The notes under the pieces: model-generated | What the model was told of the DNA's origin: nothing | The model's input: only the letters and a program-made list of their open reading frames with translations | The model's database searches: none | Position numbers and translations under genes: made by a program | Shown here: positions 35,092-48,000 of the stretch, piece by piece | Layout of the letters: every line of letters starts with the position of its first letter | How positions within the stretch are numbered: the stretch's first letter is position 1 | Assembly: GCA_020284085.1 (NCBI GenBank) | Contig: JACEVL010000007.1 | Location: 421,001-485,000, forward strand | Reading direction: 5' to 3' | From: Aporrectodea caliginosa | Taxonomy: Eukaryota > Annelida > Clitellata > Crassiclitellata > Lumbricidae | Length of the DNA: 64,000 bases

Positions 35092-36939
35092 ATGAATTAT
35101 CAATTTATCGCACACTGTGTTCAATTGTATTCTGTGACTGCAGCAGAGAGAAATAGAGTTAGACGTGATAGAGATATCTTACAACAAAGGTCAAAGAGAA
35201 AAAGTTGGAAGCACTGGACCTGTTTAGAGTGGACCCGATTACCTCCCGGATTGTTACAATTTATTGTTACAGAAGGAAAGGCAGGAAAAAGGATGGTTGA
35301 TGAGAAAAATGATGAATAAAGAGTGATAAACGAACCACAGAAGAGGAGGAAATGATAGAGAGATCTATGCTTGAAGTGCAGCACAAAGAGTTTGAAGAGT
35401 GCGATGATATCTTGGAAGAATCAGTGAAGGACTATTTTAGTGAATGTAGTGATAAAGACAAAATCTACTTACCTGGTGAAAGCGAGGCTTCTGGTGACTT
35501 TGTGAAAACTAGGAAGAGGATAAGATACTATACTACGGACATAACCAACATAGACCTGGCCAGTCTAGGATACCACAATGGGGTGAGGGAGACAGCAGAG
35601 GTTGATAGGCCTACTGCTGTCTGGATTGATGCCGGGCTCGTTACCCAATATTATTTAACACTACTTTGGTGATTTATCACAACAAGGTGAGGAGAGCTCA
35701 GGAGAAGAAACTCGATGCAAAGTTTGAAGACGAAATTCAGCAGAATGGCATAAGTTGTATTTTCTTTTATGTTCCACGTGATGAAACGAATGTCATGTTG
35801 AATGCAGAAGAAAATGGCAAAATATATCCAGGTTTGGCGAAAGAAGAGCACATTATAGTTTGCATGGAACCATGAAGCAGGTATCTATGGCATGTTGTCC
35901 CTCTAAAGCAATTAAAAGAAAACATATGTTGAAATAATTGCTGATAGTCTGGTTGAGTGGTTGAAAGAAAGAGGAGCAGACCCACGCTCCCGTACATCGA
36001 TGCGGACGCACCGTGCCTTTTCATGTATTGGACCTTCGCACTGGAACCATTAACAATTCGTAACATTGCACCGCAGGCAGCTCAGGAAACATTTTCGAAA
36101 CTTCTTAAAATTAAGTCGCATCTGTTTAGATCTGTTGGGTAGTCACGTTCAGCGCCTTCGTGAGTTTCTTGTAGGGCGCTATATAAATGGCCATATACAT
36201 ACATACATACATACATACATACAAGGCTCTTCAAGCTATTGGAGGTGATGCCAAGCATAATCTAAAAGGAAAGAATCTGAACAATTTGAGGATGATTGTG
36301 GTGTTCTGTGTTGGGGTCTATAATTATTGTTAAGTGGTTCAATATAAAGATAAATAACAACTGGACACAAGGACCCACCAGGCATCTACTTTTCCAACTA
36401 CAAATGATGAAAGAACAGAGTGAAGAGGTGAAGACGATTGTCATGCCTACAGTGAAGAGGTCTGCTTGGAATAGTTTTAGTGAGTGTTGCTGCAAGCAAT
36501 GTTGTGCAGTGACGAGGTGCAGGAGAGAAGAGATGCAGTGAAGATACTGAAGATCAGAGGTGTAGGAGATGAGATGACCCAGCTTGAAGATAGCCGGATG
36601 AGACCCAGGAAAACACCAACCGTCAACCCTGAAACGACTACAGCCTCGCAACTGATTGACTGGAGCTCTGGAGTCTCTGAGCTCCCTTTTACTTGCTCCC
36701 TAACAACAGAAAAGATCAAGACGCTTGTGGCCAAGCCAATGGTGGTTTTCGACTGGCCATCACACACACAGTCTGTTGAGAGGTGTGTGAAAATGACAAC
36801 CGAGGCTGCTGGTCATGTGTACAGTCATGAGAGGAGGAACCATTACATCAGAGGTCAAATTGTCAGCCGTGAGCTCATGGGTCAAAACATAAGCAAGCAG
36901 GACATGATGTCGTTGGTTGATTTTGTACAATTCCATTAA
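35092..36939 (+). pseudogene. Transposase-like pseudogene (VERCVK / KEEHIIV type)
   Basis: Successive plus-strand frames hold recognisable pieces: DVDRPTAVW-like AEVDRPTAVWIDAGLVT, a NKVRRAQEKKLDAKFEDEI segment, RDETNVML followed by KEEHIIVCMEP, then, after the LINE insertion, IGGDAKHNLKGKNLNNLRMI, and finally FDWPSHTQSVERCVKMTTEA. I have seen this motif order in large unplaced transposon proteins of hydra, insects and other invertebrates, but I cannot give it a superfamily name. At least two frameshifts and several stops mean it is dead. Confidence 0.6.
35985..36222 (+). mobile_element. 5'-truncated LINE 3' end inserted in transposase pseudogene
   Basis: Starts in a C-terminal LINE ORF2 remnant (LEPLTIRNIAPQAAQETFSK, then KIKSHLFRSVG), followed by GGGCGCTATATAAATG and a (CATA)n tail. 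The host pseudogene continues on the other side. Confidence 0.65.
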
Positions 36940-37214
36940 CTTGACCTCACATTTATCTACACGTATGATAGTATGACATATTTCTTTTTTGACACCGTGT
37001 GGTTACAGATTTTTTTCAGTTCTATTGTACGTTCAAATCAATTTTATGTAATTATGGCTCATTTGAACTGTAAATCGAAGTAGCTAGCACTCATTTTAGG
37101 CTGTTTCTGAAACTATATTTGGATTCAGGATGTTCAAATGCACATTTTCCTCACTAGGCGTTTGTGAATATCGAAAAAAATCATTTGACATCCCAAATTG
37201 ACACACCCTAGTGG

Positions 37215-38410
37215 GCGAGGCTCCTCTCAAAGCCCTACCTGCAGACCAAATGGTGAGAAACAAATCTCTACCCAGTGCTGAAAGTGGTTTTAAAAAGTAG
37301 CCGGGTCTATTACGTAATAATATTCAGTGTTTAAAGGGAAAATTTAGGTTATCTTACAGGTCGCGAAAATGAATGCCGGGTCGCAGACCCGGACAGACCC
37401 GGCTCACTTTCAGGCCTGCAAGTAGGGGATAGCCTGGTGGGGCTATACCATCAGTGGTGAAGACCTTGGTCGAAGACCTTGGTTGAAGAACCACCTTGGG
37501 CGTCCACCGAGGTGGAAAGGCTCACCAGGAACCCTGAAACAGCTGGCCAACGCAGGAGGCAGGTGTTGGAAGGACATTTCAGACCGGAAGAGGCCAGAAT
37601 GGCCCAACGATCTCCTTACCCTACCAGGAGAGGACTCGTCACCGCCTGGCAAGAGACCAAGAAACTCTAACAAAATGAACACAAGAACTCGCAAGAGACC
37701 GACCGAAATGGAGAAGTTTTGTTAGAGCCTCATCGTCAGCGAATACTTGACGGAGGAGAAAGAAAGAAGAAAGGAGTGGGCGAGGCCACCCGACGAATGC
37801 CCAGTCCTCCCGTCTGAACTGGAAGAGAAGCATGATGCCATTGGTCGTCCGACAAGGTAGGATTCATGATTAACTCAAATGCTTTCACGGAAGAGAGAGA
37901 GAGAGAGATTCGTATCTGAAGATGGTGTTCAATGCAATGGCGGCATCGAAGACTGCAGCAGTTTAGGAGAACTGAGTGAACTCCCGTGTTGGTGTTTTGC
38001 GATGCATTCTAATCTAATTCTAATCGTGTTTGGTGATGCATCCTAATCTAACAATTACTGAAGTAGGCCTACGTTTGTACGGAACTTACTTTAGCAATTG
38101 CTAGATCAGAATGCATCACAAACATGATGCCTTGGTCAGAGCCTTCCTCGATCGGTCGTTGGGGGCTATATATTTTGTAACTGGTTCTCTGTATCTGCCC
38201 GTTCTGTTCAGTCGCTTATACCATATCGTCTCAGCTTTTGAACCATCGTTTTTGCATTACCTATCTACCATTATAGGCTGCCTCTCAATGTTACAGATAG
38301 AATTACCTTTTGAATACCTGATTACGGCTTAGTTTTGGTGCGTCATCGGTTGCAATGCCCTGTGAAATAGTCACCGACGCAATAGAAGTTATAAATTAGA
38401 ATTAATAATT
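37215..38410. other. Intergenic, no gene recognised
   Basis: Two overlapping short plus-strand frames at 37479-37725 and a GA run near 37895 are visible. Translations match nothing I know; retroelement debris is possible. Confidence 0.4.
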
Positions 38411-38415
38411 AATGT

Positions 38416-38468
38416 AGGAAATGTACGAAGTCATTAATAATTATTATTAATGACATCGTACATTTCCT
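38416..38468. repeat. 53-bp hairpin-forming inverted repeat
   Basis: AGGAAATGTACGA, then AGTCATTAATAATTATTATT, then the mirror arms ATGAC and TCGTACATTTCCT with a two-base mismatch. Lies just downstream of the AprA-like gene's 3' end and could form a stable hairpin in RNA or DNA. Confidence 0.85.
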
Positions 38469-38469
38469 A

Positions 38470-38720
38470 GCTTTGGCATGAGTGTGGGTGACCAGTAAGC
38501 TTCCTCGCCGTAGACTGATCTTCACAATGACATATTGTACGGTCAGTGTGCTCATTACAGCCGAGTTCGCTATGGAGCGCAAGTAGACCCAAATCTAGAA
38601 ACAAATCTCTACCCAGGCGATGATTTGAACGGTGAACCTAGGGTCTGACCTCACGCTAACCATTGAACAATCGCGCACATTTTGAACACAGCAGCTGCCT
38701 ATAAACTGCTATATGGTTGT
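38470..38720. repeat. 3'-flank duplicate, partner of 62.53-62.79 kb
   Basis: Shares with 62530-62790 an ordered series of phrases: GAGTGTGGGTG, ATTGTACGGTCAGTGT, CTCATTACAGC, AAATCTCTACC, GGCGATGATTT, ACGCTAACCA, ACATTTTGAACA. Moderately diverged. This is the downstream flank of the duplicated AprA-like gene. Confidence 0.8.
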
Positions 38721-38884
38721 TAAGTAACAGTGGTTTGTTTTCAATGCTGTATAGCTACACAGCATTAATTACATCTTAAATTCTGACAGTCTTCTGTCAG
38801 ATTTGAATAAAGCAAATAAAAGCTAATAACACTAATAGGCTAATGAACAATAATTGTTTAATTGAGCTGGTTGCCGTAATGCAA

Positions 38885-38890
38885 TTTATT
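38885..38890 (-). terminator. Polyadenylation signal of AprA-like gene
   Basis: AATAAA on the minus strand (TTTATT as written), about 112 nt past the stop codon at 39002. Confidence 0.55.
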
Positions 38891-39001
38891 TTTTCGCAAG
38901 CACCAAGCTTCAAATTCGTATGTCGTTCATTTGTCACAAATCCAAATCATTATTATCTAGAATTTAAATGCGGAAACTGCATTTCTTCCTTGTGTGCTTC
39001 G

Positions 39002-39121
39002 TTAAAGGAGAGTTCCTTGGCATTCGCTGCCAGAACAATCTGCATACGGCCACGTGTATGGTATGATGTTGGCCTCTGTCGTGAAGTACAAAACGCGTCC
39101 ATCTGGGCCAGGATAACCAAC
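39002..39121 (-). CDS. AprA-like exon 14 (terminal)
   Basis: Acceptor CCGTTTCAG, phase 0. VGYPGPDGRVLYFTTEANII and on to CSGSECQGTLL, then TAA. A near-identical copy lies at 63030-63149. Two cysteines (DCSGSEC) may form a small C-terminal disulphide loop. Confidence 0.92.
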   Translation of the reverse strand, partial: VGYPGPDGRVLYFTTEANIIPYTWPYADCSGSECQGTLL

Positions 39122-42100
39122 CTGAAACGGAATTCGTAGTTAGTTACAATAACAACTGTAATATATGTATCTTCATTTAGCAGTCACAACCACAATTACT
39201 GTAGTATGTAGGCCAATCTTCTGCTGCAAAATCCCGTTCTCTGGAGACTGCAGGCAACCGATTGTGAAAATGTTTCCACAAAACTTGACTAACAACTACA
39301 AGCGTTAGTCTTAGTTTAGATTATGCGATTGGAAGACATATAACTGAAGGAAAACTAAGGTAAGGCCTATAGACTACGTCTACGTATAAATTATAAAGCC
39401 TAATTTAAACAGCCCTAAAATGTACCGCTAACTACGAATATAGGCTAGGCCTAGTTCTACTGTATATCATTTATGCTCAATCTAGCATTCATTTTCATGG
39501 TGTGACGGATCCGCCACGAGACTTGTCTACCGATAAGATTTTTAAATAATAGGCCTAATTTCAATTAGGTTGTACAGAATGGTATAATTATTGTAGTTTG
39601 ACGCTTAAGTTGTTTCGTTAACTTTAGCATGCTTGATGTTTCTGACATCTTATTTATTATTGCTATTTAATAATTGAGTCGGTATTTCTTTAAAACCCTA
39701 TTCCACTGTCCAGTAATAAATTCTGCTGCTGGATAAAAGAAACGCCGGTGTCCCAAACTATTCTATCCGTCCTAGGACTATCCGGGGATGAATGAATTTA
39801 TCCCCCGGATGGACTAAACCGGTATAGACTATCCGGTGGGGATAAACCATTTCTAGTTGGCGCAATATGAGTTTATCCGGGAAGAGAAATGATTTGTAAG
39901 TCGGTACCCTAATTTTAAAGCCAAAGTTAAGCCCCTAACCCAAGACAATACGAAACTGTTTTTTCTCATTAGTGGTAACCTATGTTGAAAGAATATAATA
40001 AATCTAGGTTGGAATGTCGTTAAAAAGATGATTAGAATCGCCCTCCTCCTTCTCCAGGCTTGGGACTGGCGCTGCCATTGTTGGGGCAGTGGCAGAGTCA
40101 ATAATGAGTCTTCAGCAATTTACCTTAATGAAAAAGGCTAGGTATCCTTCAGGAGGGTTGTCGTGTTGAACACGGTAGTAGTTGTTGCCCTAGTAAATGG
40201 AAAAACTCAATTTAAGCATAATTATAAACTAACATTCTTTCTGTCACAAGAAATCCTGGACAGGTCACTTAGGCCTACAGTTACATACAATCATCACTTC
40301 AAGAAGACTGAGCGCTCGATCGAAGCAACCAGTTGAGCAAACTTGGTGACCCGACGTTGGGCGCCAGTGTCCATACTGTCTTTTCTAACATCAGCCCCTT
40401 TTTGCTATTCAGCAGCAGAGTATTGTGTCCCGGTATAGCATCCCTCGCCCCACGTAGCCTACGGCACGTTGATGTCCCACTTCATGTGCCCATAAGCATT
40501 ATCTCGAGAACACCGCGCCAAACGCAGGTGAACTGGCTATCGGTCAAAAAACTAGCAATATCGCACCGTGCTCTGATCCTTATATAGGCATCGTAGAAAA
40601 AATACTGCAGGGCTGCTGAAAAGATCTACGTGAACAGACTCTTACCACTTGAAAAGGCGACTTCGTTTCGCACCTACATGTACCAGCACGCCTTTCCTCG
40701 AGACATCCAATTTCGTTGGACATACCTTCTGGGAACACGATAGCCATTTCGGTATGGCACGGTGACTGGGTGACTGAGCACTCCTCTTCGCTGAGCTGTT
40801 TGTCGGTATGGTATCTCTCAGGTTGCCTCCACGACTAGGCTATGTCTACATTAAACCGACTTTGGACGGGTCAGGATTGCTGTGCATCCAACCTTATCCA
40901 ATGCGGACAAGCCACCGATCCGTCGTCCAACCGTGGAGCAGTGCCTCTTCATGTATGTCGAAGCACACCGTCGAAGTCTGTCCGCAAAACTCGCTTCAAT
41001 GGTCGACGACAGTCACTGGCTTTTCATCTGTCTGACGATAACGCTTGCAACTGACTGGGCACGAGCCGCATACGGAAGAAGAGGTCTCATGGTACCTAGA
41101 AGTGACTATCGAAAGAGTCATTGCGCCTTCTACAGCGGCGCTATATAAGTGGTCACATAGCACGTAAGAACAAATTTTGTTTAGCTCTTGTGAAAAATGG
41201 ATTTGTATTCCTGTAAACGTTGTGTTTAGGCGTCAGTTTTCATGATTACCGTTGATTTATATTTTTATCACCGGTTAGATCCGACATAGGCCTAATGGTA
41301 TCTTACCAGGTCTTCCACAGCCTGTTCTAGCCAGATCACGTTGGTGTCAACAAAGTCTCCATCGCTGTTCAACGCAGTCGATCTCCAGTCACGCCTGTCA
41401 CGAGAATTTTACCATGTTACTAATTGCAGGACTATAATATTATATATATAATATATATTATATATATATTAGGGTGATTCAAAAAAAAATTTGGGGAAAG
41501 TTAATGAGCATAGTTGCTAATTTTGTTCCTTTTGTGTATAGAATAAATTCTGTATAAAAATTTTCAAAATCAAATGCATTTTAGAGGTCGCTCAATGAGC
41601 CTAAAGGTTTCCATACAGTCGTATTCAAGTTACAAATTGAGATGATGGCCATATGATTGATTAGTAACTCGAGGTAATCACAAGAAAACAGATATTCATT
41701 CACAACATCTATTGATTAAAAAGTCTTTAAAAAGTCTACAATAATTGTAGACTTTTATTGTAGAATTATTCACCAGGAATCCTCCGCTGCCTGATCTGCT
41801 TGTTCAACTGCAAGTCATTAACTGGTGTATCAGATGCCACCGGACTAGCTCTTCATGCTCTCACGTTTATATTACTTGCAAATAAACAGAAGGCAGTGAC
41901 ATGTCTTCTCTCAGAGGCAGTCAATTGAGATTGATCTATAAAAATATTGGTCTCCAAGCAATAAATGACATTAGTCATCCATGTGGCCAAATGCACATGA
42001 CTGTCTCAAACGATACATCCCATCACCGACCGTCTCTCCTCGAATTCCACAATTCCATCACTTCCTTGTAATTGTCTCTTGAAAGATAATCTAGTCTTGC

Positions 42101-44976
42101 TGACAGATGATTGCATGCGATGAACAGTTGAAAATTACAATAGGCCTTCATTCGCATATTAACAGTTTGTTTAAGTAATGGCAGCTACCAAGATTGCGAG
42201 GTCCGACAAGTTTATGTGATCCAATGCAGATTCTGCTTTGAAAAATGTAAGGTTTTTTGTCTGCTGTATCTTCGTGTAAATTTTCAGGAGGGGTATTCAA
42301 TTGGTTTTTGTTGTACAATGGGATCTTGACTTCATAGCCAAATTCATGTTTCCATCGTCGTCGTCATCATTATTATCGTCTTCGTCATCATTCACGTTGC
42401 TGCTCTTGCAATCATGGTTGCCCGATTACTTGAACTAGACCCTTCAGCTGATTTTCTTAGCATTTCATGCTTCTACCTGGGTTCAAGTCTGATCTTGTGT
42501 TTTGCAACTCTTGCCTCTTTCTTACTAAGATCCTTGTCATCAGCCATGCTCATCTTTCGTGGTTCTCGCTGATCTGCCAAAAACCACTTATTCTCATCAA
42601 TTTTTAGAACATGCTCAGTTTGCTAATTGGCAATATCATAAATGAGATGCACTTTTCAACATATGCATCTGGCTTTTCTGTGACTCAGAGTCCCTGTTTT
42701 TACTTTTCTTGATCAAATTATACTCCTCCACTAGACCCTTTGCTTTTAAACTATCTTCGACTAAAATGCTGTAAGAATTCTAGCCTTTTTCCAAATTCAG
42801 ATTAAATTGATAATCATTGCATTGTGATGATACAAAACCGAGAAGTGTGTATAGTGTGTGGCCTCCTGTAGGCAATACAATAATAGGAAGGGTTGTTCCT
42901 AGTTTCCCAATTAACGTGACTTCAAGCTTGTCGCAGAAGTGCAAAAGTTTTCTTTCATTTACACTGATAGCCGTAGAGCAGTAAATAAAGCCATTATCTA
43001 TATTCTGTTTCAGCTAGGTCTACAAGAATGACGCATAAACGAATAAACTGCTGAAAGCCAGTTTTCATTATCTTTTGAATCATACTTCGAAAAATGGGAT
43101 TCTCACAAAAATGACATTTATGAAATGAAGATTTAAAAAACTTCAATTTCAGCATAAAGTGTAGGCTACTAAAATCATGCTTTTAATTTTCTTTCTCACA
43201 CTGTCTAATACAAATCCTATATGGCTAAAAACTATGCATTTGTAGGCTACCTTTTGTATATAGGCCTAAATATGTGAAATTATTCCTACTTTTTAACAAT
43301 GTCGTCACAGCTCATAATAAATATTACAATTCAAAAGGCTTCATGGTAATATACAACAAAGTAGGAATTAATTGTTTATGTATGGCCTATGACTATGTAC
43401 ATAATTCTTGCTTATAGTATTGCTGCCCAATGTAATTAGGATTCTTGCATTCCAGTGTCTCGTCAATGGCAATTTCGTTGTTTCTTCAAATAGACCCCTC
43501 TCAGATTTCAGGGCATTGAGCGACCAGTAAACATTCATAAATTACAGTAAAATTTTGCTGAATTGTTCAGAAAGACCAAAGGAACAAAATTATCTACTAT
43601 GTCGATCAATCAGGAAAAATAATTTTTTCCCCATGGTGACGTGAATCACCCTAATATATATATAGGTGGGTGATGTATATAATAGGTGTGTGTGTATTTA
43701 TGTAGGCCTAAACATGTACACATAGATGCGTATAGCCTAATAAAGCTACGTTAGACGTTAGTATGCACGCATATTATTACTTTTACTTTTATGATGAATG
43801 CATGTAATTGACTACTGAGCATCAGCGATTGCTGTACGTAAAATGGCAAAAGAAATCATAAAATAATTCCAACAACTCTAACAGTAACTCGTCGGACAAT
43901 CATAAATGTATGTAGTCAATGATGACTGATGAAATTACCTGTCAGGGACAATGCTCTGAGAGTGGAAAGATGTAATGCTAAGAGGTGTCGTCGGAGACAA
44001 AAGAACTATTTGTCCGCCGGTAGCCGTCTGAAGAATACAATAGATATACATTCAATATTGTTACATGCAGAAGCTTGTGTATCTATAGTACGTATTTCTA
44101 GAGGTTCATATAGCTGTCATAGCGTGGTCATTTCATATCAAAAGTAAAGCTCACTTTACACCACAGCATTTAGGATTTTGCTCATATTTTCTTCAAAATC
44201 AGCATTAGAACATAACTTCTACTGGCCCAGTTAGCTACATTGGTGAGAGCATAGGCTGTGTCCCATGTGCCTCTGTGTTAGAGAGCGTACAGATCGCGGT
44301 TCGCTTCCCGATGCTGGCTTAGGCCCCTATTTAAGAAATGTAAATCTCGGGCTATAGCACGGCCCGTAAACGGGAATATTAAAGGGCGTGGCGCCTATTA
44401 AACAGGTAAGGGGTGGTAAAGGATTTCACCCGATCAATTCATTAAAAAGTTAGCAGGGTCGAGGCCATACGCACGCTATTATACATTTGCACTTATATAA
44501 AGATCGTCTGTTTTTTTTACCATAATGTGATTTTTAAATTCGATGAAAAAGCGGCGCTTTACGCACCTAAGTGATTTATAATAGAACTTTGGAACAAAAC
44601 AAATGATACAGGACTGTGCTTTTTATACTTAATTTCTATTGTTGTTGCAGAAAATTCAACTGGTCTTAGTGTAGTTACATGTAGTTTAGGAAAACCAGGT
44701 AACACTGTTCTATAGTTACATATAGTTTAGGAAAACCAGGAAACCTTCCTATAAACGCCAAGTTTGCTGGTGTTCTACAGCGTACTGTCCGTGGAACTAG
44801 TGTACGGTAACGGTGGTGATAAACATAGGCTATAACCTAAGATTCTCTGACTCTTACTAAGCTATTACTTCATACTGTAACTATACTATCTAGTGTTTTT
44901 CTATATACACCTACAGTGTTATGCCTGTTATTAACACAATAAACGAATATATGATGATGATGATGATGACAATGAC

Positions 44977-45034
<58 letters not shown>

Positions 45035-48000
45035 TGTAGCTAAGAAATAGTTACTGTGTGCGTTAGGCTAATTACCTCGTTTTTCACCCATTCCATATGA
45101 GGGCGTTCATAATTCTGCAAAAAATAAAAGCGAATGTCACAAGATACTGATTGCCCTGAAAGATCTATAGCTAAAGTAGGTAGGCCTAGTAAAATTATCA
45201 GTATGATAATTATTATTTAGACCTCTGTGGCTTAAAACACAACAAAGCATTTTACAGCAGAATATATTCATGGATTCATAATATGGGACTCCTATACGTT
45301 AGAGTAGGCCTACGTATGGTTCATCACATGGTTCCATGATTGCTATATGTCTATGTAATACTACTGCAACCTAGACCATCGCTCCAGGTAGACACATTAT
45401 ATTCACTGGTGCTTAAATCAACTCTAAACTTAGAGCGTTTTCATGACAGTTCGAAATCTTGAGTGGACAAGCCAAGAAAGAGTGTCTTGCTGTCATGGCG
45501 TCGGTGGCATGCTCAGGGTGTTTGAATGTGCGCATCGGAAAACGAGAGTTTACAATCATTTTTGAGTTTGGACGAAATGATTTGTATTTCAGAAAGTTCC
45601 TGCTGTGGAATCAGTTTAAAGCCTCGCAAATGACCCTTTCAAAGTCAATATTTTAGATAGAAACTTTAGAGAAATATGCTCTGATATCGTGCGGCTTCAC
45701 CTCCACTTCAGTCCTTAGCGTTTTGCCCATGTGATCTTATAGTAATGATTTATTTTATAGCCTAAATTTCAACCGTTGGCCAAAATATCACAAACACGCA
45801 TTAATTCGGACCATTTAAGTTTTGTGCCTGTAGGGCTAATACTGGTTTAGAACATACTTAGTTTAAAATGACAAAGTACTATAAAATCGTTCCTTATCTA
45901 TGCAAATTTTGAAGTCATACACGAAATCGTACAAAATAAAAATTATAACTATAAAATTATCTAAACCATATACTGACCGTTAAAACCGATATGTAGAATG
46001 TCTGTAGCATTATCCAGTAATCTTCTTCTAGCGGACCGCTGTCGACGCTATGACCGGAATTCTCCATAAGCCTGCAAACGTCGAATCTTGTAATTGTAAT
46101 TGTAAAAACAGATTGATTTAGATATCTCCGCTTCAACTTAGAATCGTAAAAGGCTTTCCCAACCTGACAGTTTAATACCACGATCGAGCAAAATAGTTTC
46201 AAGAGCTCAAGGAGGGACATAAAAGACCAAGGAGCTACTGTCGTAGGTAGCCAGGCGACTTAGCCTATTCCTTAAAGTTGGACCAACCATATCAAAGCTT
46301 CCGTGCTGCACCGTGGAATATCGGGCTGGCGGAACAGCCAGGTCACTCTGCGCAGCACAACTAAGAAATAATTATAGGCAAGGTATTATAATGCATGTTA
46401 AAAGGCTAAATTTTTGATCAAAGCTTGTATCGTTTAGATGCTACAATCATTAAATTTTAGAAAAAAATTCAAATTGATTAAACTAAGTAATAAAGACTAA
46501 CCAGATGTGTTTCTCTCCCAGAAGGTCTTTGTAGAAGTAATCGTAATCGTCCGCCATGAAGAACTCATCGGATGCTCCGCTGACCATCAGCTTCGGCATC
46601 GTCAGCCAAGCGCGATAAACTTCAAACAATGATAGTGGCATAATATAAGTCATCCGGTGAGACGTAATTGTGAAGTAAGACTCAAACAATCTATAGATGG
46701 CGCTGCTGGAGAATGGAGATTGAGAAATGCAATTGACTTTCACCTCGTGGTCCGGTATTGACAGATACTTCAGTTGTTGGCCCGCCGTTTCGTTTCGTAA
46801 TCGTAATCGTAAACTCGAAATTGTTAATGCGCTACTCCAAAGCTAAGCGCAGGGCGCAAGCTTATTCTCGAGGCATGTACCGTATCAGATGTCCAGAGAG
46901 CGATATACAGTGAGGTTCTAGTCTGGTTGCCAGAAGACCAGAGAGACCAGAGAGAGGAGGCAGAGCGGTTGCTAACGCGGCTTTCGTTGAGGACGAGAAA
47001 GCTTACAGACAGACAGAGACAGACAGACAGACAGACAGACAGAGAGAGAGGGAGGGAGAGAGAGAGAGAGGAAGGCGGCGGAGTATCGGATGGATTAGGG
47101 CAGGAATTCTCAAATAGACTTCAATTTCGCTGTAAACTGAAAACTGTACCTGCTTCAGAATATTAATGATTCTTAAGGTTTCATGTTGCACGGCTTCACT
47201 GTGCACTTCTGAACTTTGTAAGGGGATTATCAAAATTCAGTTGTAGGCCCTATATGGTATTGGATCCTAAACGAGGCTTGCGACAGATGACCCACATGGA
47301 ACACACTTCTGCAACCAATCGCCGTTCATTTGTGAGTCTGCGTAACTCTGTGTCTGCCTATACTAGCCTACTATATCCATGACAGGTTCGTAATATTCAT
47401 TAGCACATAATACATACCACGGTAAGTGCTTCATGCAGCTGTCTCTAGTGTTCTGTAGTAGCGAAGCCGATGGTACAGCAGAGCCAAGTGGATTATTAAT
47501 AATAATTATGGTAAAGTAATTCATCTTCAAGAGAGTAATAAACGATAAAGCAGACCTGTATTAAGCGCATAAGCAAGTTAACGTTAGGCAAGTGCTTGCT
47601 TAAGATGCCTAGGTCTAGTTGAAACGACATAGGCTTACAGTATGGATCAATGATTTGCTGCATCAAAAACGTTTCCGGTTCGTCAATAAGTCCCATCAGA
47701 CCATGCATCCAGTAGTCATACAAAGCGAAAGACCAACCTCCCAACGAGCGCCAATAATGATGAAAGTTCTATACAAAGACAACAATAATTATGAACAAGA
47801 CTATTTTATTCTTTCATTGAAAGAAACTCAACTCGATGATGTATGATTGTTAAAGGTAACTCATCCAACAGCTCAGCAAAATGTCATATGCCAGTTACTT
47901 TAAATTTGTGGTCTTTTAATTTAAGTATATAATTGTATGTGTGTGTATATATATGTATGTGTATATATGATTATATATATCCATATTTCTATGCGCATAG

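Larger units (their letters stand above)
34753..37210 (+). mobile_element. DNA transposon, TAGGGTGTGT ends, superfamily unnamed
   Basis: Left end TAGGGTGTGTTAATTT (34753) and right end, inverted, TAGGGTGTGTCAATTT (ending 37210) match at 15 of 16 positions. In between lies a plus-strand transposase-like pseudogene. A LINE 3' end is nested inside at about 35985-36222. Target duplication is unclear. The element sits directly right of the minisatellite. Confidence 0.68.

Noticed and set aside
35092..36939. Host gene with several open segments
   Set aside because: Flanked by inverted transposon ends, has frameshifts and a LINE insertion, and carries motifs typical of mobile-element proteins.
37443..37833. 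Overlapping plus- and minus-strand ORFs of 60-83 codons
   Set aside because: No recognisable domain; both strands open, composition-driven; retroelement debris possible but unproven.
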